Assembly: GCA_900543755.1 (NCBI GenBank)
Contig: UQSP01000003.1
Span: 1-64,000 of the forward strand
DNA: 64,000 nucleotides
Direction: 5' to 3'
Source of the DNA: an uncultured Eubacteriales bacterium
GTDB taxonomy: Bacteria; Bacillota; Clostridia; Christensenellales; Pumilibacteraceae
Notes under the pieces: model-generated
The model's database searches: none
Told to the model about the DNA's origin: nothing
Seen by the model: the letters and a program-made list of their open reading frames with translations, nothing else
Part shown: piece by piece, positions 7,562-17,178 of the stretch
Layout: the number at the start of each line of letters is the position of its first letter
Position numbering within the stretch: the first letter of the stretch is position 1
Translations under genes and position numbers: made by a program

Positions 7562-9154
7562 ATGGCGTCTGCGACCAAAAAAAATATAGACATGATCAAC
7601 GGTCCGCTTCTTAAGAAGCTGATTGTTTTTTCCGTTCCGCTTATTCTTTCGGGCGTGCTGCAGCTATTGTTCAACGCCGCCGACGTCGTTGTTGTGGGAC
7701 AGTTCGCGGGTACCGAATCGTTTGCCGGAGTCGGGTCTACGGGCTCGCTGGTCAATCTTATCACCAACCTCACAATCGGGCTTGCGGTGGGCGCAAACGT
7801 CGTTATGGCAAGGGCTATCGGCGCGCAAAGCAGGGAAAAGGCGAGTAAGATAGTACATACGTCCGTCATCGTGGCTGTTGCCGGCGGCGTTATCGTGGCG
7901 CTTATCGGATATTTTATGTCGGCAACCTTTCTCACGCTTATGAAAACCGACCCCGAGGTTATAGATAAGGCTACGCTTTATCTCGAAATTTATTTTCTCG
8001 GCAGTCCCGCGTCCGTGCTGTACAATTTCGGCGCGTCGCTTTTAAGGGCGAAGGGCGACACCAAGCGTCCGCTGTATTTTCTGATTATCGCGGGCGTGAT
8101 TAACGTGGTATTAAACCTGTTTTTCGTTATAGTGCTTAACATGGACGTTGCGGGCGTCGCGGTCGCAACCGTTATTTCCCAGGCAGTTTCCGCAGTTCTG
8201 GTGGTTATATGCCTGATAAAAGATAAGGATTACTGCAAAATGTCTTTCCGCAAACTGCGCGTTCACGGCAAGGAATTTATCGAAATTCTGCGCGTGGGAC
8301 TTCCTGCGGGAGTTTACAGCTCGCTTTTCTCGCTTTCCAACGTAATAATTCAGTCCGCCGTCAACGGCTTCGGCAAGGCGGTCATGGCAGGTAACTCTGC
8401 CGGCAGTAACCTCGAGGGCTTCGTCTATATTTCGATGAACGCTTTTTATAACGCCGCCATAACTTTTACGGGACAGAACTACGGCGCCAGAAAATATGAA
8501 AGAATAAAACGCGTTTTTCTGGATTGCCTGCTTTTGGTCACGGTTGTCGGCGTGGTGCTGGGAGTCGTTTTCCTTTTGCTTTCCCGATTTCTTTCGTCTT
8601 TATATTCTCCCGACCCCGAGGTTATAAACTATTCGATTACAAGGCTTAAGGTCGATCTTCCGCTGTATTTCACCTGCGGAGTCATGGAAGTGCTGGTGGG
8701 TGTACTTCGCGGCATGGGATATTCAATAGTCCCCATGATTATTTCGTTTCTGGGCGCCTGCGTGTTCCGTATCGTATGGGTTTTTACGGTTTTCGAAACC
8801 TGGCACTTCCTTTGGGTGCTTTACGTGTCCTATCCCGTCAGCTGGGTTCTTACTTCTGCGGCGCACCTGATCACTTATCTCGTGTGCTACCGTAAAATCA
8901 TGAGGAAAGCGGCCGCAGGTTACGCGGATTTCCGCCTTGCCGCAGACAGCGAAGAATCCGAAATCCTCGATGAAGTAGCGCTTACGGACGCCGCTTCGGG
9001 TGATTCGCCCGAAGAAACCGCCGCAGCCATTTCCGAAGCGGAACTTTCCGAAACCTCCGCTTCCGACGCCTCTTTGCCCGACGGCAACCGTGAATTGCTT
9101 TCCGAATCTGAAAAAACCGCAGACGGCAACGACGGCACGCGTTTGGCGGGCTGA
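7562..9154 (+). CDS. MATE family multidrug/cation efflux protein with acidic C-tail
   Basis: A 12-helix antiporter of the MATE family, expected to expel organic cations or drugs using a Na+ or H+ gradient. The first helix block (KKLIVFSVPLILSGVLQLLFNAAD) and the duplicated six-helix arrangement, with the GMGYS block near residue 385, are typical; ordinary members end around residue 450-460. This copy adds about 65 residues after RKIMRKAAAGYADFR, made almost only of Ser, Ala, Glu, Asp and Thr with no hydrophobic segment, probably a disordered cytoplasmic tail. AAGGA lies upstream of the ATG. No partner genes are adjacent; the substrate cannot be told from sequence. Confidence 0.9.
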   Translation: MASATKKNIDMINGPLLKKLIVFSVPLILSGVLQLLFNAADVVVVGQFAGTESFAGVGSTGSLVNLITNLTIGLAVGANVVMARAIGAQSREKASKIVHTSVIVAVAGGVIVALIGYFMSATFLTLMKTDPEVIDKATLYLEIYFLGSPASVLYNFGASLLRAKGDTKRPLYFLIIAGVINVVLNLFFVIVLNMDVAGVAVATVISQAVSAVLVVICLIKDKDYCKMSFRKLRVHGKEFIEILRVGLPAGVYSSLFSLSNVIIQSAVNGFGKAVMAGNSAGSNLEGFVYISMNAFYNAAITFTGQNYGARKYERIKRVFLDCLLLVTVVGVVLGVVFLLLSRFLSSLYSPDPEVINYSITRLKVDLPLYFTCGVMEVLVGVLRGMGYSIVPMIISFLGACVFRIVWVFTVFETWHFLWVLYVSYPVSWVLTSAAHLITYLVCYRKIMRKAAAGYADFRLAADSEESEILDEVALTDAASGDSPEETAAAISEAELSETSASDASLPDGNRELLSESEKTADGNDGTRLAG

Positions 9155-9355
9155 GCCGCGCCCCGTTTTTCGTAAAGATATAACTTTTCCTAGGTTTTCG
9201 GCATAACGCCGTAAATAAACCTTCAACGGCTTAAAGCTTTATGTCGCGCTTTTATTAAGTTTTATTGCGAAATTATTTAATAAAATCCTTAAAATTTTAA
9301 TCCCGAATTTTTGTCGCAGAAATTTTTCTTGCGGCGCGAAAAACATAATAACGAC

Positions 9356-9399
9356 GCAAAAACAAAGACAGCTTGATATTACATCAAGCTGTCTTTGTT
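9356..9399 (-). terminator. Terminator of the tRNA-fMet unit
   Basis: A perfect 17-bp stem (9361-9377 with 9383-9399) around a 5-base loop; on the minus strand it is followed by TTTTTGCG. It lies 37 bases beyond the tRNA 3' end. Confidence 0.85.
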
Positions 9400-9435
9400 A
9401 CGGGCGCGCAAAGGGCTTAATGCCCTTTATGCTAT

Positions 9436-9512
<77 letters not shown>

Positions 9513-9740
9513 TTATAAACTGATTAGAAGTGATGCACGAACCTGCGCTGTCACGCTTCGGGTTATACTCGCTACGCTCGTGCTGCGTAGGAGCCTCGGC
9601 AAGCTACCGACTTACTCTGTCCCGCGTTATAAACTGATTAGAAGTGATGCACGAGTCTGCGCTGTCGCGCTTCGGGTTATACTCGCTGCGCTCGTGCTGC
9701 GTAGGAGCCTCGGCAAGCTGCCGACTTACTCTGTCCCGCG
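9513..9740 (-). repeat. Two tandem 114-bp tRNA-fMet-like repeats
   Basis: Two copies (9513-9626 and 9627-9740) with an exact 114-base period, differing at only a few positions. Read on the minus strand each starts CGCGGGACAGAGTAAG, close to the tRNA-fMet 5' half, then GGTAGCTTGCCGAGGCTC, then an inserted hairpin (CTACGC-AGCACGA-GCGTAG), then TATAACCCGAAG as in the fMet anticodon stem, then GGTTCGTGC like a T-loop. The 3' end does not pair with the acceptor strand and there is no CCA. They lie between the tRNA promoter and the intact tRNA and so should be cotranscribed. Best read as decayed tRNA-fMet duplicates with a hairpin insertion. Confidence 0.8.
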
Positions 9741-9774
9741 ATATAAATAACTAAAGGTTACTATCGGGACCTTT

Positions 9775-9803
9775 ATTATATCACTTATTTCACGGCTTGT
9801 CAA
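9775..9803 (-). promoter_or_regulatory. Promoter of the tRNA-fMet unit
   Basis: Minus strand TTGACA (9798-9803), 17-base spacer, TATAAT (9775-9780): a consensus promoter. Between here and the ilvN promoter (9804-10078) I see no gene. Confidence 0.85.
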
Positions 9804-10078
9804 TACTTTTATATGAAAAAACCGTTTATAATATTCGCCGTCGGGTATTTTAGCCTAAAATTTCGACAAAAACCCGCCAAAAACGTCAAAAACCGTAAAA
9901 AAACACTGTTCGGGAACAATCGGACAATCAATTTAAAGGGCAATAAAAACCGTCGGAATGCTTTTTAAAGCTGTAAATTTCATATAAACAACAGCGGTTA
10001 AGGGCTGAAACGCGACTGCCTGTTTATGGCGGGAAGCGGTATTTTTCACAAAAAAAGCCGTAATTTTATAAAAAAGCG

Positions 10079-10107
10079 TTGACAAGCCAAATTTATTGTG
10101 TTACAAT
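10079..10107 (+). promoter_or_regulatory. Promoter of the branched-chain amino-acid cluster
   Basis: TTGACA (10079-10084), 17-base spacer, TACAAT (10102-10107), immediately before the T-box leader. Confidence 0.85.
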
Positions 10108-10415
10108 ACCGACATATATCGTTAAATGCAACGACGGAAACAGCGGAATTCGTAAGGCTAAGTTTCAGAGAGCCGGCAAAAGGGTGCAAGTCGGTACTTA
10201 CTGCGAAATATCCCATCTCATTCCCGAGCAGGCGGCGCGAAAGCCGTAAGGACAACAACCTTCAGGCAAGTAGTTTCGCACGGTGACAACCGTTATAAGT
10301 CATAAGGAGTTCCCTTGCTGAGCAGGACCGAAGTTTGTTATCGGTCAATTCGGGTGGTAACGCGGCGGATTTAAGAAAAGTCGGTCGTCCCGAGGCGGCA
10401 AGGCTTTTTTTGTTT
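10108..10415 (+). ncRNA. T-box leader, probably Leu (CTC specifier)
   Basis: A tRNA-sensing antitermination leader. The conserved T-box GGGTGGTAACGCGG lies at 10352-10365 and pairs with CCCG at about 10390 in the terminator form, followed by a run of T to 10411. Upstream are the AGAGAGCCGG base of stem I and the GGGTGCAAG region. By position relative to CCCGAGC at the foot of stem I, the specifier is CTC (10217-10219), a leucine codon, as in the ilv-leu leader of B. subtilis. Uncharged tRNA-Leu should stabilise the antiterminator and switch on ilvN and the genes after it. The specifier assignment is from alignment by eye; ATC (Ile) two bases earlier is the alternative. Confidence 0.9.
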
Positions 10416-10467
10416 ATCGGGGGTTTCCTGATTTAACGGGCACAGCATTTTCACGGAGGCCGAACAA

Positions 10468-10965
10468 ATGACCAACAGATACGTTTTATCCATACTCGTC
10501 AAAAACCATTCGGGCGTATTAAGGCGCGTAAGCAGTCTGTTCGCGCGGCGCGGTTACAATATAGAAAGTCTGTCGGTGGGCGTTACTCAGGATACGGACG
10601 TCAGCCGTATTACCGTAGTGGTAAGAGGGGATGAGTATATAATCGACCAGATAAAAAAACAGGTTTCCAAGCTTGTCGAAGTGATAAAAATCGAGCTTCT
10701 TGACGATGACGAGGCCGTTTACCGCGAGCTTATGCTTATCAAGGTAAAAACCACAAAGGCCACCCGTGCGGAAATTCTGGAAATTGCGGATATTTTCCGC
10801 GCGCACATTGTAGACGTCAGCATATCCGCGCTGGTGCTGGAGGCTACGGGCGACAACAAAAAGCTTGCCGCGCTGATAAGAATGCTTCAGCCGTTCACGG
10901 TTCTGGAAATAGTGCGCACGGGGCTTGCCGCGATTAACCGCGGTCCCGTATGTCTTAAGGACTGA
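10468..10965 (+). CDS. ilvN: Acetolactate synthase small (regulatory) subunit
   Basis: Regulatory subunit of acetohydroxyacid synthase, the first common enzyme of valine, leucine and isoleucine synthesis; binds valine and activates the catalytic subunit. Residues 1-80 form the ACT domain (YVLSILVKNHSGVLRRVSSLFARRGYNI core) and the rest is the AHAS small-subunit C-terminal domain. The 165-residue length is standard. GGAGG is 8 bases before the ATG. It is the first gene after the T-box, but its catalytic partner ilvB is the last gene of the cluster, about 12 kb away; in most bacteria the two are adjacent. Confidence 0.96.
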   Translation: MTNRYVLSILVKNHSGVLRRVSSLFARRGYNIESLSVGVTQDTDVSRITVVVRGDEYIIDQIKKQVSKLVEVIKIELLDDDEAVYRELMLIKVKTTKATRAEILEIADIFRAHIVDVSISALVLEATGDNKKLAALIRMLQPFTVLEIVRTGLAAINRGPVCLKD

Positions 10966-11057
10966 AAAACCTTTTTTACTACGGCAACGGGTAAAGCACT
11001 AAGCCCGCGTCCGTAAGAGAAGAAGACGGCATCATCGATTGGTATATAATCTTATTA

Positions 11058-11120
11058 TTAATGGGCTGAAGTAAAACAATTATCAAATTGTTAATGGGTT
11101 GAAGTAAAACAATTATCAAA
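11058..11120. repeat. Tandem 33-bp direct repeat before ilvC
   Basis: Two 30-base copies, 11058-11087 and 11091-11120, differing by one base, built around TGAAGTAAAACAATTATCAA. Noncoding, in the ilvN-ilvC spacer. Confidence 0.8.
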
Positions 11121-11246
11121 AAGGGCAGAAAACGATTGCCGCGATAAACAAGGAAGCGCGGACGGAAAAAAGTCCGCCGCGGCGTAAAAAGCGCGGCAAA
11201 CGATAAAAAATAAAAAACTTCATATATTTCGGAGGTATATAAAACC

Positions 11247-12251
11247 ATGGCAGTAATGTATTATGAACAGGATTGCGACTTTAAGCGCATCAAGAACAAA
11301 AAAATCGCAATTATCGGATTCGGTTCGCAGGGACACGCGCACGCGCTTAACCTTCACGATTCGGGCGCGGACGTGACCGTCGGTCTTTACGAAGGCAGCA
11401 AGTCCTGGAAGAAAGCCGAAGCTTTAGGTCTTAAGGTTACGACCGCCGACAAAGCCGCGGCGTGGGCGGACATCATAATGATACTTATCAACGACGAAAA
11501 GCAGGCAAAGCTTTACCGCGAGAGCATCGAAAAAAATCTTACCGCCGGCAAAACGCTCATGTTTGCGCACGGCTTCAATATTCACTACGGTCAGATTGTT
11601 CCGCCCAAGGACGTCAACGTCGTAATGATTGCGCCCAAGGGCCCCGGTCACACCGTACGCAGCCAGTTCCAGGAAGGTAAAGGCGTGCCCTGCCTTATCG
11701 CCGTTTATCAGGACGCGACGGGCGACGCCAAGGAAATCGGTCTTGCCTACGCTTTGGGTATCGGCGGCGCAAGAGCGGGCGTACTCGAAACCACTTTCAA
11801 GGAAGAAACCGAAACCGATTTGTTCGGAGAGCAGGCTGTGCTTTGCGGCGGCGTCACCGCGCTTATGAAAGCGGGCTTTGAAACGCTGGTCGAGGCGGGT
11901 TACCAGCCCGAAAGCGCTTACTTCGAGTGCGTGCACGAGATGAAGCTTATCGTCGACCTTATCAATAAGGCGGGTTTTGCGGGCATGAGATATTCGATTT
12001 CCGACACGGCGGAATACGGCGATTACGTCACCGGACCCAAAATCATAACCGAGGAAACCAAGAAGACGATGAAAAAGGTTCTTTCCGACATTCAGGACGG
12101 CACCTTTGCGCGTAACTTTATTCTCGAAAACCAGTCCAACCGTCCCTATTTCAACGCGCGCCGCAGAATGGAAGCGGAGCATCAGCTGGAAACGGTGGGC
12201 AAAAACCTGCGCAGTATGATGAACTGGCAGAACGAGATTACCGAAAAGTAA
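11247..12251 (+). CDS. ilvC: Ketol-acid reductoisomerase, class I
   Basis: Mg2+ and NAD(P)H-dependent isomerisation and reduction of acetolactate or acetohydroxybutyrate to the dihydroxy acid. The N-terminal Rossmann domain carries GFGSQGHA (about residues 24-31) and the cofactor loop GLYEGSKSW; the C-terminal knotted domain carries the metal-binding ETDLFGEQ and YFECVHE motifs. At 334 residues it is the short class I form. GGAGGT sits 10 bases before the ATG. It follows ilvN by 281 bases, presumably in the same transcript. The Tyr in the cofactor loop, where many proteins have Arg, is common in Clostridia, so cofactor preference cannot be concluded from it. Confidence 0.97.
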   Translation: MAVMYYEQDCDFKRIKNKKIAIIGFGSQGHAHALNLHDSGADVTVGLYEGSKSWKKAEALGLKVTTADKAAAWADIIMILINDEKQAKLYRESIEKNLTAGKTLMFAHGFNIHYGQIVPPKDVNVVMIAPKGPGHTVRSQFQEGKGVPCLIAVYQDATGDAKEIGLAYALGIGGARAGVLETTFKEETETDLFGEQAVLCGGVTALMKAGFETLVEAGYQPESAYFECVHEMKLIVDLINKAGFAGMRYSISDTAEYGDYVTGPKIITEETKKTMKKVLSDIQDGTFARNFILENQSNRPYFNARRRMEAEHQLETVGKNLRSMMNWQNEITEK

Positions 12252-12345
12252 TTTCGGGATATATCGGCGGCGAATATCTGACAGCACTTTTTATTACCTT
12301 ATAAAGAAAAGGATATTCGGCGCATAAATCGGAATATAATTAAAA

Positions 12346-12384
12346 TCAGGGCGGAGGCTGACGCGACGTGCTTTCCGCCCTGAA
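12346..12384. other. Hairpin between ilvC and leuA
   Basis: CAGGGCGGA / TCCGCCCTG stem with an 18-base loop. It is followed on the plus strand by A, not T, so it should not terminate the operon; it could protect or process the RNA. A TATAAT-like box (AATATAAT) just precedes it. Confidence 0.5.
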
Positions 12385-12459
12385 AAAAATTAAGTACGGG
12401 TCGGATTGGCCGGATTGTTCTGCTTACTATCTGTCCGACAAAAAAGGAGTAGTTTTTTT

Positions 12460-14001
12460 ATGTCCGCACGCATTAAAATATTCGACACCACATTAAGGGA
12501 CGGCGAGCAGTCGCCCGGCTGCAGCATGAACATGAGCGAAAAACTCCGCATGGCGGAGCAGCTTGACGCTTTGGGCGTGGACGTCATCGAGGCGGGCTTC
12601 GCAATCGCGTCGCCGGGGGATTTCCAGGCGGTCAAAAGCATTGCCGGCGTCGTCAAAAACGCGACGGTGGCTTCGCTTGCGCGCGCGCTCGACAAGGACA
12701 TAGAAGTCGCTTACGAGGCGGTTAAGGACGCCGTCAAGCCGCGTATTCACGTTTTTCTGGCGACCAGCGACATACATATGGAATACAAGCTTAAAATGAC
12801 GCGCGAAGAGGTGCTTAAGCGCACTTATGACGCTGTGTCTTACGCCAAATCGCTGTGCGACGACATCGAGTTTTCCGCCGAGGACGCTTCGAGAAGCGAC
12901 CCCGACTTTCTGTGCAAGGTGCTGGGGGAGGCGATTAAAGCGGGCGCGACTACGGTCAATATTCCCGATACGGTGGGTTATGCCGTGCCCGACGAATACG
13001 GCGAGCTTATTTCCTACATTATTAAAAACGTCAAGGGAATAGAAAAAGTCGACGTATCGGTGCACTGTCACAACGACCTCGGCATGGCGACGGCAAACAG
13101 TCTTGCCGCGGTAAAGGCGGGCGCCACTCAGGTCGAGTGTACCGTCAACGGCATAGGCGAACGCGCGGGCAACACGGCGCTTGAGGAAGTGGTCATGGCG
13201 CTTTACACGCGCAAAAACTTTTTCGACGCGGAATGCGGCGTGGACACCACTCAGATATTTAAATCCAGCAAACTTTTAAGCATGATTACGGGCGTAAAAG
13301 TCCAGCCCAACAAGGCGATTGTGGGCGAAAACGCTTTCGCGCACGAGGCGGGCATACATCAGCACGGCGTGCTTGCCAACAAAAAGACTTACGAGATAAT
13401 GACTCCCGAGTCGATAGGCCTTACCGAGAACAAAATGGTCTTAGGAAAGCACTCGGGTAAGCACGCGCTTTCCGACAGACTGCGCTCTTTGGGACTTACG
13501 GTCACCGACGAAGCGCTTGCCGAGATTTTCGACGAGTTCAAAAAGCTTGCGGACAGACAAAAAAGCGTTTCCGACCGCGATATCGAGGCGCTTGTGCACA
13601 AAAAATCGGTTTCCGTACCCGAAAGTTACAAGCTGGACCGCTTTGTAATCAACGTGGGCAACACCATTACCACCACTTCGGCGGTAAAGCTGGATTGCCC
13701 CGACGGACAGAAGCGCGAGGTGGTAACCTCTTCGGCGTTCGGCCCCATCGACGCCAGCTACAAGGCGATTAACGATATCGTGGGCGGCGAAAGCTTCGAG
13801 CTTGTCGACTTCCTCATCGATTCGGTGACGGGCGGCACGGACGCTCAGGGCGCGGTTACCGTCAAAATCAAATCCGAAGGCAACGTTTACAACGGTCACG
13901 CCGTCAGCCTTGACATCGTCAACGCGGCGGTCATGGCTTACGTATCGGCGATAAACAACATGATTTACGACAAAAATCTGGTTAAAGGCGGAAATAATTG
14001 A
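12460..14001 (+). CDS. leuA: 2-isopropylmalate synthase
   Basis: Condenses acetyl-CoA with 2-oxoisovalerate, the committed step of leucine synthesis. The TIM-barrel domain has LRDGEQSPG near the N-terminus, the HCHNDLGMA metal-site motif and the NGIGERAGN motif; the C-terminal LeuA regulatory domain for leucine feedback is complete, for 513 residues in all. The frame is open upstream to 12406, but the ATG at 12460 with AAAGGAG in front is where the family begins (SARIKIFDTTLRDGEQ). The stop overlaps the TTG start of cimA by four bases (TTGA), suggesting translational coupling of the two related synthases. Confidence 0.96.
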   Translation: MSARIKIFDTTLRDGEQSPGCSMNMSEKLRMAEQLDALGVDVIEAGFAIASPGDFQAVKSIAGVVKNATVASLARALDKDIEVAYEAVKDAVKPRIHVFLATSDIHMEYKLKMTREEVLKRTYDAVSYAKSLCDDIEFSAEDASRSDPDFLCKVLGEAIKAGATTVNIPDTVGYAVPDEYGELISYIIKNVKGIEKVDVSVHCHNDLGMATANSLAAVKAGATQVECTVNGIGERAGNTALEEVVMALYTRKNFFDAECGVDTTQIFKSSKLLSMITGVKVQPNKAIVGENAFAHEAGIHQHGVLANKKTYEIMTPESIGLTENKMVLGKHSGKHALSDRLRSLGLTVTDEALAEIFDEFKKLADRQKSVSDRDIEALVHKKSVSVPESYKLDRFVINVGNTITTTSAVKLDCPDGQKREVVTSSAFGPIDASYKAINDIVGGESFELVDFLIDSVTGGTDAQGAVTVKIKSEGNVYNGHAVSLDIVNAAVMAYVSAINNMIYDKNLVKGGNN

Positions 14002-15578
14002 GAAACAAAAAACTGACAATTCTGGATTCGACGCTGCGCGACGGCGCTCAAGGGGAGAGCATCTCCTTTTCGGTACGCGACAAAATCGCCGTGTGCCGCA
14101 CGCTGGACGAGCTGGGCGTCGATTATATCGAGGCGGGCAATCCCGCGTCCAACCCTAAAGACGCCGAGTTTTTCCGCGAAGTAAAAAACCTTGAGTTCAA
14201 AAACGCGAAACTTACGGCTTTCGGCTCCACGCGCCGCCGCGGAGTAACCGCACAGCAAGACCCGGGCGTAAAGGCTCTTCTTGCCGCGGATACCCCTGCA
14301 GTGTCGGTTTTCGGCAAAAGCTGGGACTTTCACGCGACGGAAATACTGCGCGTCACGCTTGAAGAAAATCTCGAGATGATTTACGACACGGTTAACTACC
14401 TTACCGAATGCGGCAAGGAAGTCATTTTCGACGCGGAGCACTTTTTCGACGGTTATAAAAACAATCCCGACTACGCGATAAAGGCGATAAAGGCGGCGGA
14501 AGAAGCGGGCGCGGCGGCGGTGTGTCTGTGCGACACCAACGGCGGCTGTTTCCCCGACGAAATCGAAAAAATCGTGCGCGCGGCGGTGGACGCATTAAGT
14601 ATTCCCGTGGGCATTCACACCCATGACGACGCGGGAATGGCGGTTGCCAATTCCGTTGTGGCGGTGCTGTGCGGCGCTACGCAGGTGCAGGGTACGCTTA
14701 TCGGTTTCGGCGAGCGGTGCGGCAACGCAAACCTCAGCACCATTGCGGCGGATTTACAGTTAAAGCGCGGTTACGATTGCTTCCCCGAAGAAAACATGAA
14801 AAACCTCACGCTTTACTGCCGCAGGATTGCCGAGATTGCAAACGTTCGGCTTAACCGCGGTATGCCTTACGTGGGCGAATCGGCTTTCGCGCACAAGGCG
14901 GGTATGCACATCGACGGAGTAAGCAAAGCCTCTTTCAGTTTCGAGCACGTTTCCCCCGATTCCGTGGGCAACACCCGCCGCTTCCTCATGAGCGAGGTCG
15001 CAGGAAGAAGCACTATTCTCGACAAGGTGCGCAAGGTGGACCCCTCCGTCACGAAAGACAGCCCCGTGACGGCGGAAATCGTAGCCAAAATCAAGGAAAT
15101 GGAGTTTTTCGGCTATCAGTTCGAGGGGGCGGACGCCAGTTTCGAGCTGCTTATAAGAAAATCGCTGGGCGCGTACAAGCCTTTCTTCACTCTGGAAAAA
15201 TTCAAAACCATAGGCGAGCAGATTTCCGGCGAGGATTTTTCGCCCGCGACGGCAGTGGTCAAAGTAAGCGTGGACGGCACCAGCGAAATCAGCGCGGCGG
15301 AAGGCAACGGCCCCGTCAACGCTCTCGATGTGGCTTTGCGTAAAGCGCTGGAAAGGTTTTATCCCTCGCTTAAGGAATTCGCCCTTACAGACTACAAGGT
15401 GCGTATCCTGGACAGCAAGGAAACCAGCTCCGCCAAAACGCGCGTACTTATCGAGTCGGGCGACGGCAAAGACATCTTTACCACCGTGGGCGTGTCGCGC
15501 GACATCATAGAGGCGTCCCTTACCGCGCTTAAAGACGCGATAGAGTACAAGCTTATCAAGGACGGCGTAACGCCGTGA
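13998..15578 (+). CDS. cimA: (R)-citramalate synthase
   Basis: Condenses acetyl-CoA with pyruvate to citramalate, which LeuCD and LeuB turn into 2-oxobutyrate, giving isoleucine without threonine deaminase. It is related to LeuA but clearly the CimA type: LDSTLRDGAQGESISFS at the start, the GSTRRRGVTA segment, KSWDFH, HTHDDAGMAVANS and a C-terminal LeuA-like regulatory domain, 526 residues. The start is TTG overlapping the leuA stop. The neighbouring leuC, leuD and leuB complete both routes. Whether the subtype also accepts other oxoacids cannot be told, but homocitrate synthase is unlikely given the isoleucine/leucine context. Confidence 0.94.
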   Translation: MRNKKLTILDSTLRDGAQGESISFSVRDKIAVCRTLDELGVDYIEAGNPASNPKDAEFFREVKNLEFKNAKLTAFGSTRRRGVTAQQDPGVKALLAADTPAVSVFGKSWDFHATEILRVTLEENLEMIYDTVNYLTECGKEVIFDAEHFFDGYKNNPDYAIKAIKAAEEAGAAAVCLCDTNGGCFPDEIEKIVRAAVDALSIPVGIHTHDDAGMAVANSVVAVLCGATQVQGTLIGFGERCGNANLSTIAADLQLKRGYDCFPEENMKNLTLYCRRIAEIANVRLNRGMPYVGESAFAHKAGMHIDGVSKASFSFEHVSPDSVGNTRRFLMSEVAGRSTILDKVRKVDPSVTKDSPVTAEIVAKIKEMEFFGYQFEGADASFELLIRKSLGAYKPFFTLEKFKTIGEQISGEDFSPATAVVKVSVDGTSEISAAEGNGPVNALDVALRKALERFYPSLKEFALTDYKVRILDSKETSSAKTRVLIESGDGKDIFTTVGVSRDIIEASLTALKDAIEYKLIKDGVTP

Positions 15579-15894
15579 CGGCTAAAAAAAGTTTTTTATC
15601 AGGAAAACCGCTTTAAGGTAAGCCGCTTTGCCATTATTTTTAAACGGCGCGGCGATTAAGCTTTGATAAGCGGAAACAAAAGTAAACGCCTTAACCCGTC
15701 TGCCGTTACGCAAGCCGCCGTAAAAAAAGCCGCACTGCGGTAAACGCGGGATTACGGTCCGCGCCGACAAAACGAAAAACGCGGAAGAAAACCCCGAAAA
15801 GGCTCAGCCTCAGGCGAAAAAAGAGAGGCAAAAACGCCGACGGAATTACAAATAACGCAAAAATCAAACTTTCTTTAAGGAGATTGTATATTTT
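15579..15894. other. Spacer between cimA and leuC
   Basis: 316 bases, A-rich, with no gene, leader or U-tailed hairpin. AAGGAGA at 15878 is the leuC ribosome site. Confidence 0.4.
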
Positions 15895-17154
15895 ATGGGA
15901 ATGACAATGACGCAAAAGATACTTGCCGCGCACGCGGGACTGGATTCGGTCAAAGCCGGCCAGCTCATAGAGGCTAAGCTTGACCTGGTTCTGGGCAACG
16001 ACATCACAAGCCCCGTGGCAATCAAGGAATTTGCTCGCTTTAACTGCGACAAAGTGTTCGACCGCGACAAAATCGCGCTGGTGCCCGACCACTTTACCCC
16101 CAACAAGGACATTAAAGCCGCCGAGCAATGCAAGCTTATTCGCGAGTTCGCCGGCAAAATGGACATTACCAACTATTTCGAAATAGGCGAGGTGGGTATC
16201 GAGCACGCTTTGCTGCCCGAAAAAGGACTTGTGGTTGCGGGCGACGCGGTTATCGGCGCGGATTCGCACACCTGCACTTACGGCGCTTTGGGTGCGTTCA
16301 GCACGGGCGTGGGCTCCACCGACATGGCGGCCGCTATGGCTACGGGCAAGGCGTGGTTCAAAGTTCCCTCCGCGCTCAAGTTCAACCTTACGGGCAAGCT
16401 TAACGGCTATGCGTCCGGAAAAGACGTAATACTGCATATCATCGGCATGATAGGCGTGGACGGCGCGCTTTATAAAAGCATGGAGTTTTCGGGCGAGGGA
16501 CTTAAAAGCCTTTCCATGGACGACCGTCTTTGCATGGCTAACATGGCGATAGAGGCGGGCGGCAAAAACGGCATTTTCGACGTGGACGAAAAGACCATCG
16601 AGTATATCAAAGAACACTCGACCAAGGATTACACCGTCTATAAGGCGGACGCCGACGCCGAGTACGAAAAGGTTTACGACGTGGATTTAAGCAAAATCCG
16701 TCCCACCGTATCCTTCCCGCACCTTCCCGACAACACGCGCACCATCGACGAGGTGGGCGACGTCAAAATCGACCAGGTCGTCATCGGCAGCTGCACCAAC
16801 GGCAGAATAGAGGACCTCAGGGTTGCCGCGTCCATACTCAAGGACAGACACGTCGCTAAAGGCGTGCGCTGCATAATCATTCCCGGCACTCAGAAAATTT
16901 ATCTTCAGGCGATTCACGAAGGACTTGTGGACATCTTCGTAAACGCGGGCGCGATATTCTCCATGCCCACCTGCGGACCGTGCCTCGGCGGACACATGGG
17001 CATACTCGCAAAAGGCGAGCGCGCCGTGTCCACCACCAACCGCAATTTCGTGGGAAGAATGGGTCACCCCGAGTCGGAGGTTTATCTGGCTTCTCCCGCA
17101 GTCGCCGCAGCAAGCGCGGTCACGGGTAAAATTCAGAACCCCGAAACGCTGTAA
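15895..17154 (+). CDS. leuC: 3-isopropylmalate/(R)-2-methylmalate dehydratase large subunit
   Basis: Catalytic [4Fe-4S] subunit of isopropylmalate isomerase, an aconitase-family enzyme. The three cluster cysteines are in the IGSCTNGR motif and the PTCGPCLGG motif; ADSHTCTYG is the substrate-site segment. At 419 residues it is the short LeuC2-type subunit shared with citramalate-processing and methanogen-type enzymes rather than the ~465-residue enterobacterial form, which fits a dual role for leucine and for the citramalate route. leuD follows after 24 bases. Confidence 0.95.
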   Translation: MGMTMTQKILAAHAGLDSVKAGQLIEAKLDLVLGNDITSPVAIKEFARFNCDKVFDRDKIALVPDHFTPNKDIKAAEQCKLIREFAGKMDITNYFEIGEVGIEHALLPEKGLVVAGDAVIGADSHTCTYGALGAFSTGVGSTDMAAAMATGKAWFKVPSALKFNLTGKLNGYASGKDVILHIIGMIGVDGALYKSMEFSGEGLKSLSMDDRLCMANMAIEAGGKNGIFDVDEKTIEYIKEHSTKDYTVYKADADAEYEKVYDVDLSKIRPTVSFPHLPDNTRTIDEVGDVKIDQVVIGSCTNGRIEDLRVAASILKDRHVAKGVRCIIIPGTQKIYLQAIHEGLVDIFVNAGAIFSMPTCGPCLGGHMGILAKGERAVSTTNRNFVGRMGHPESEVYLASPAVAAASAVTGKIQNPETL

Positions 17155-17178
17155 TAAGTCACAGGAGGATTTTTATCA

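Noticed and set aside
11297..11420. Tyr in the ilvC cofactor loop (GLYEGSKSW) as a sign of altered cofactor use
   Set aside because: This variant is, from general knowledge, widespread in clostridial class I enzymes, so it is not evidence of an unusual cofactor preference.
12346..12391. Hairpin between ilvC and leuA as a terminator
   Set aside because: The plus-strand flank is A-rich, not T-rich; no minus-strand gene needs termination there.
15706..16617. A 303-codon minus-strand frame over leuC
   Set aside because: leuC is certain; the opposite frame shows no recognisable protein. The same applies to opposite-strand frames over ilvC, leuA, ilvD and ilvB.
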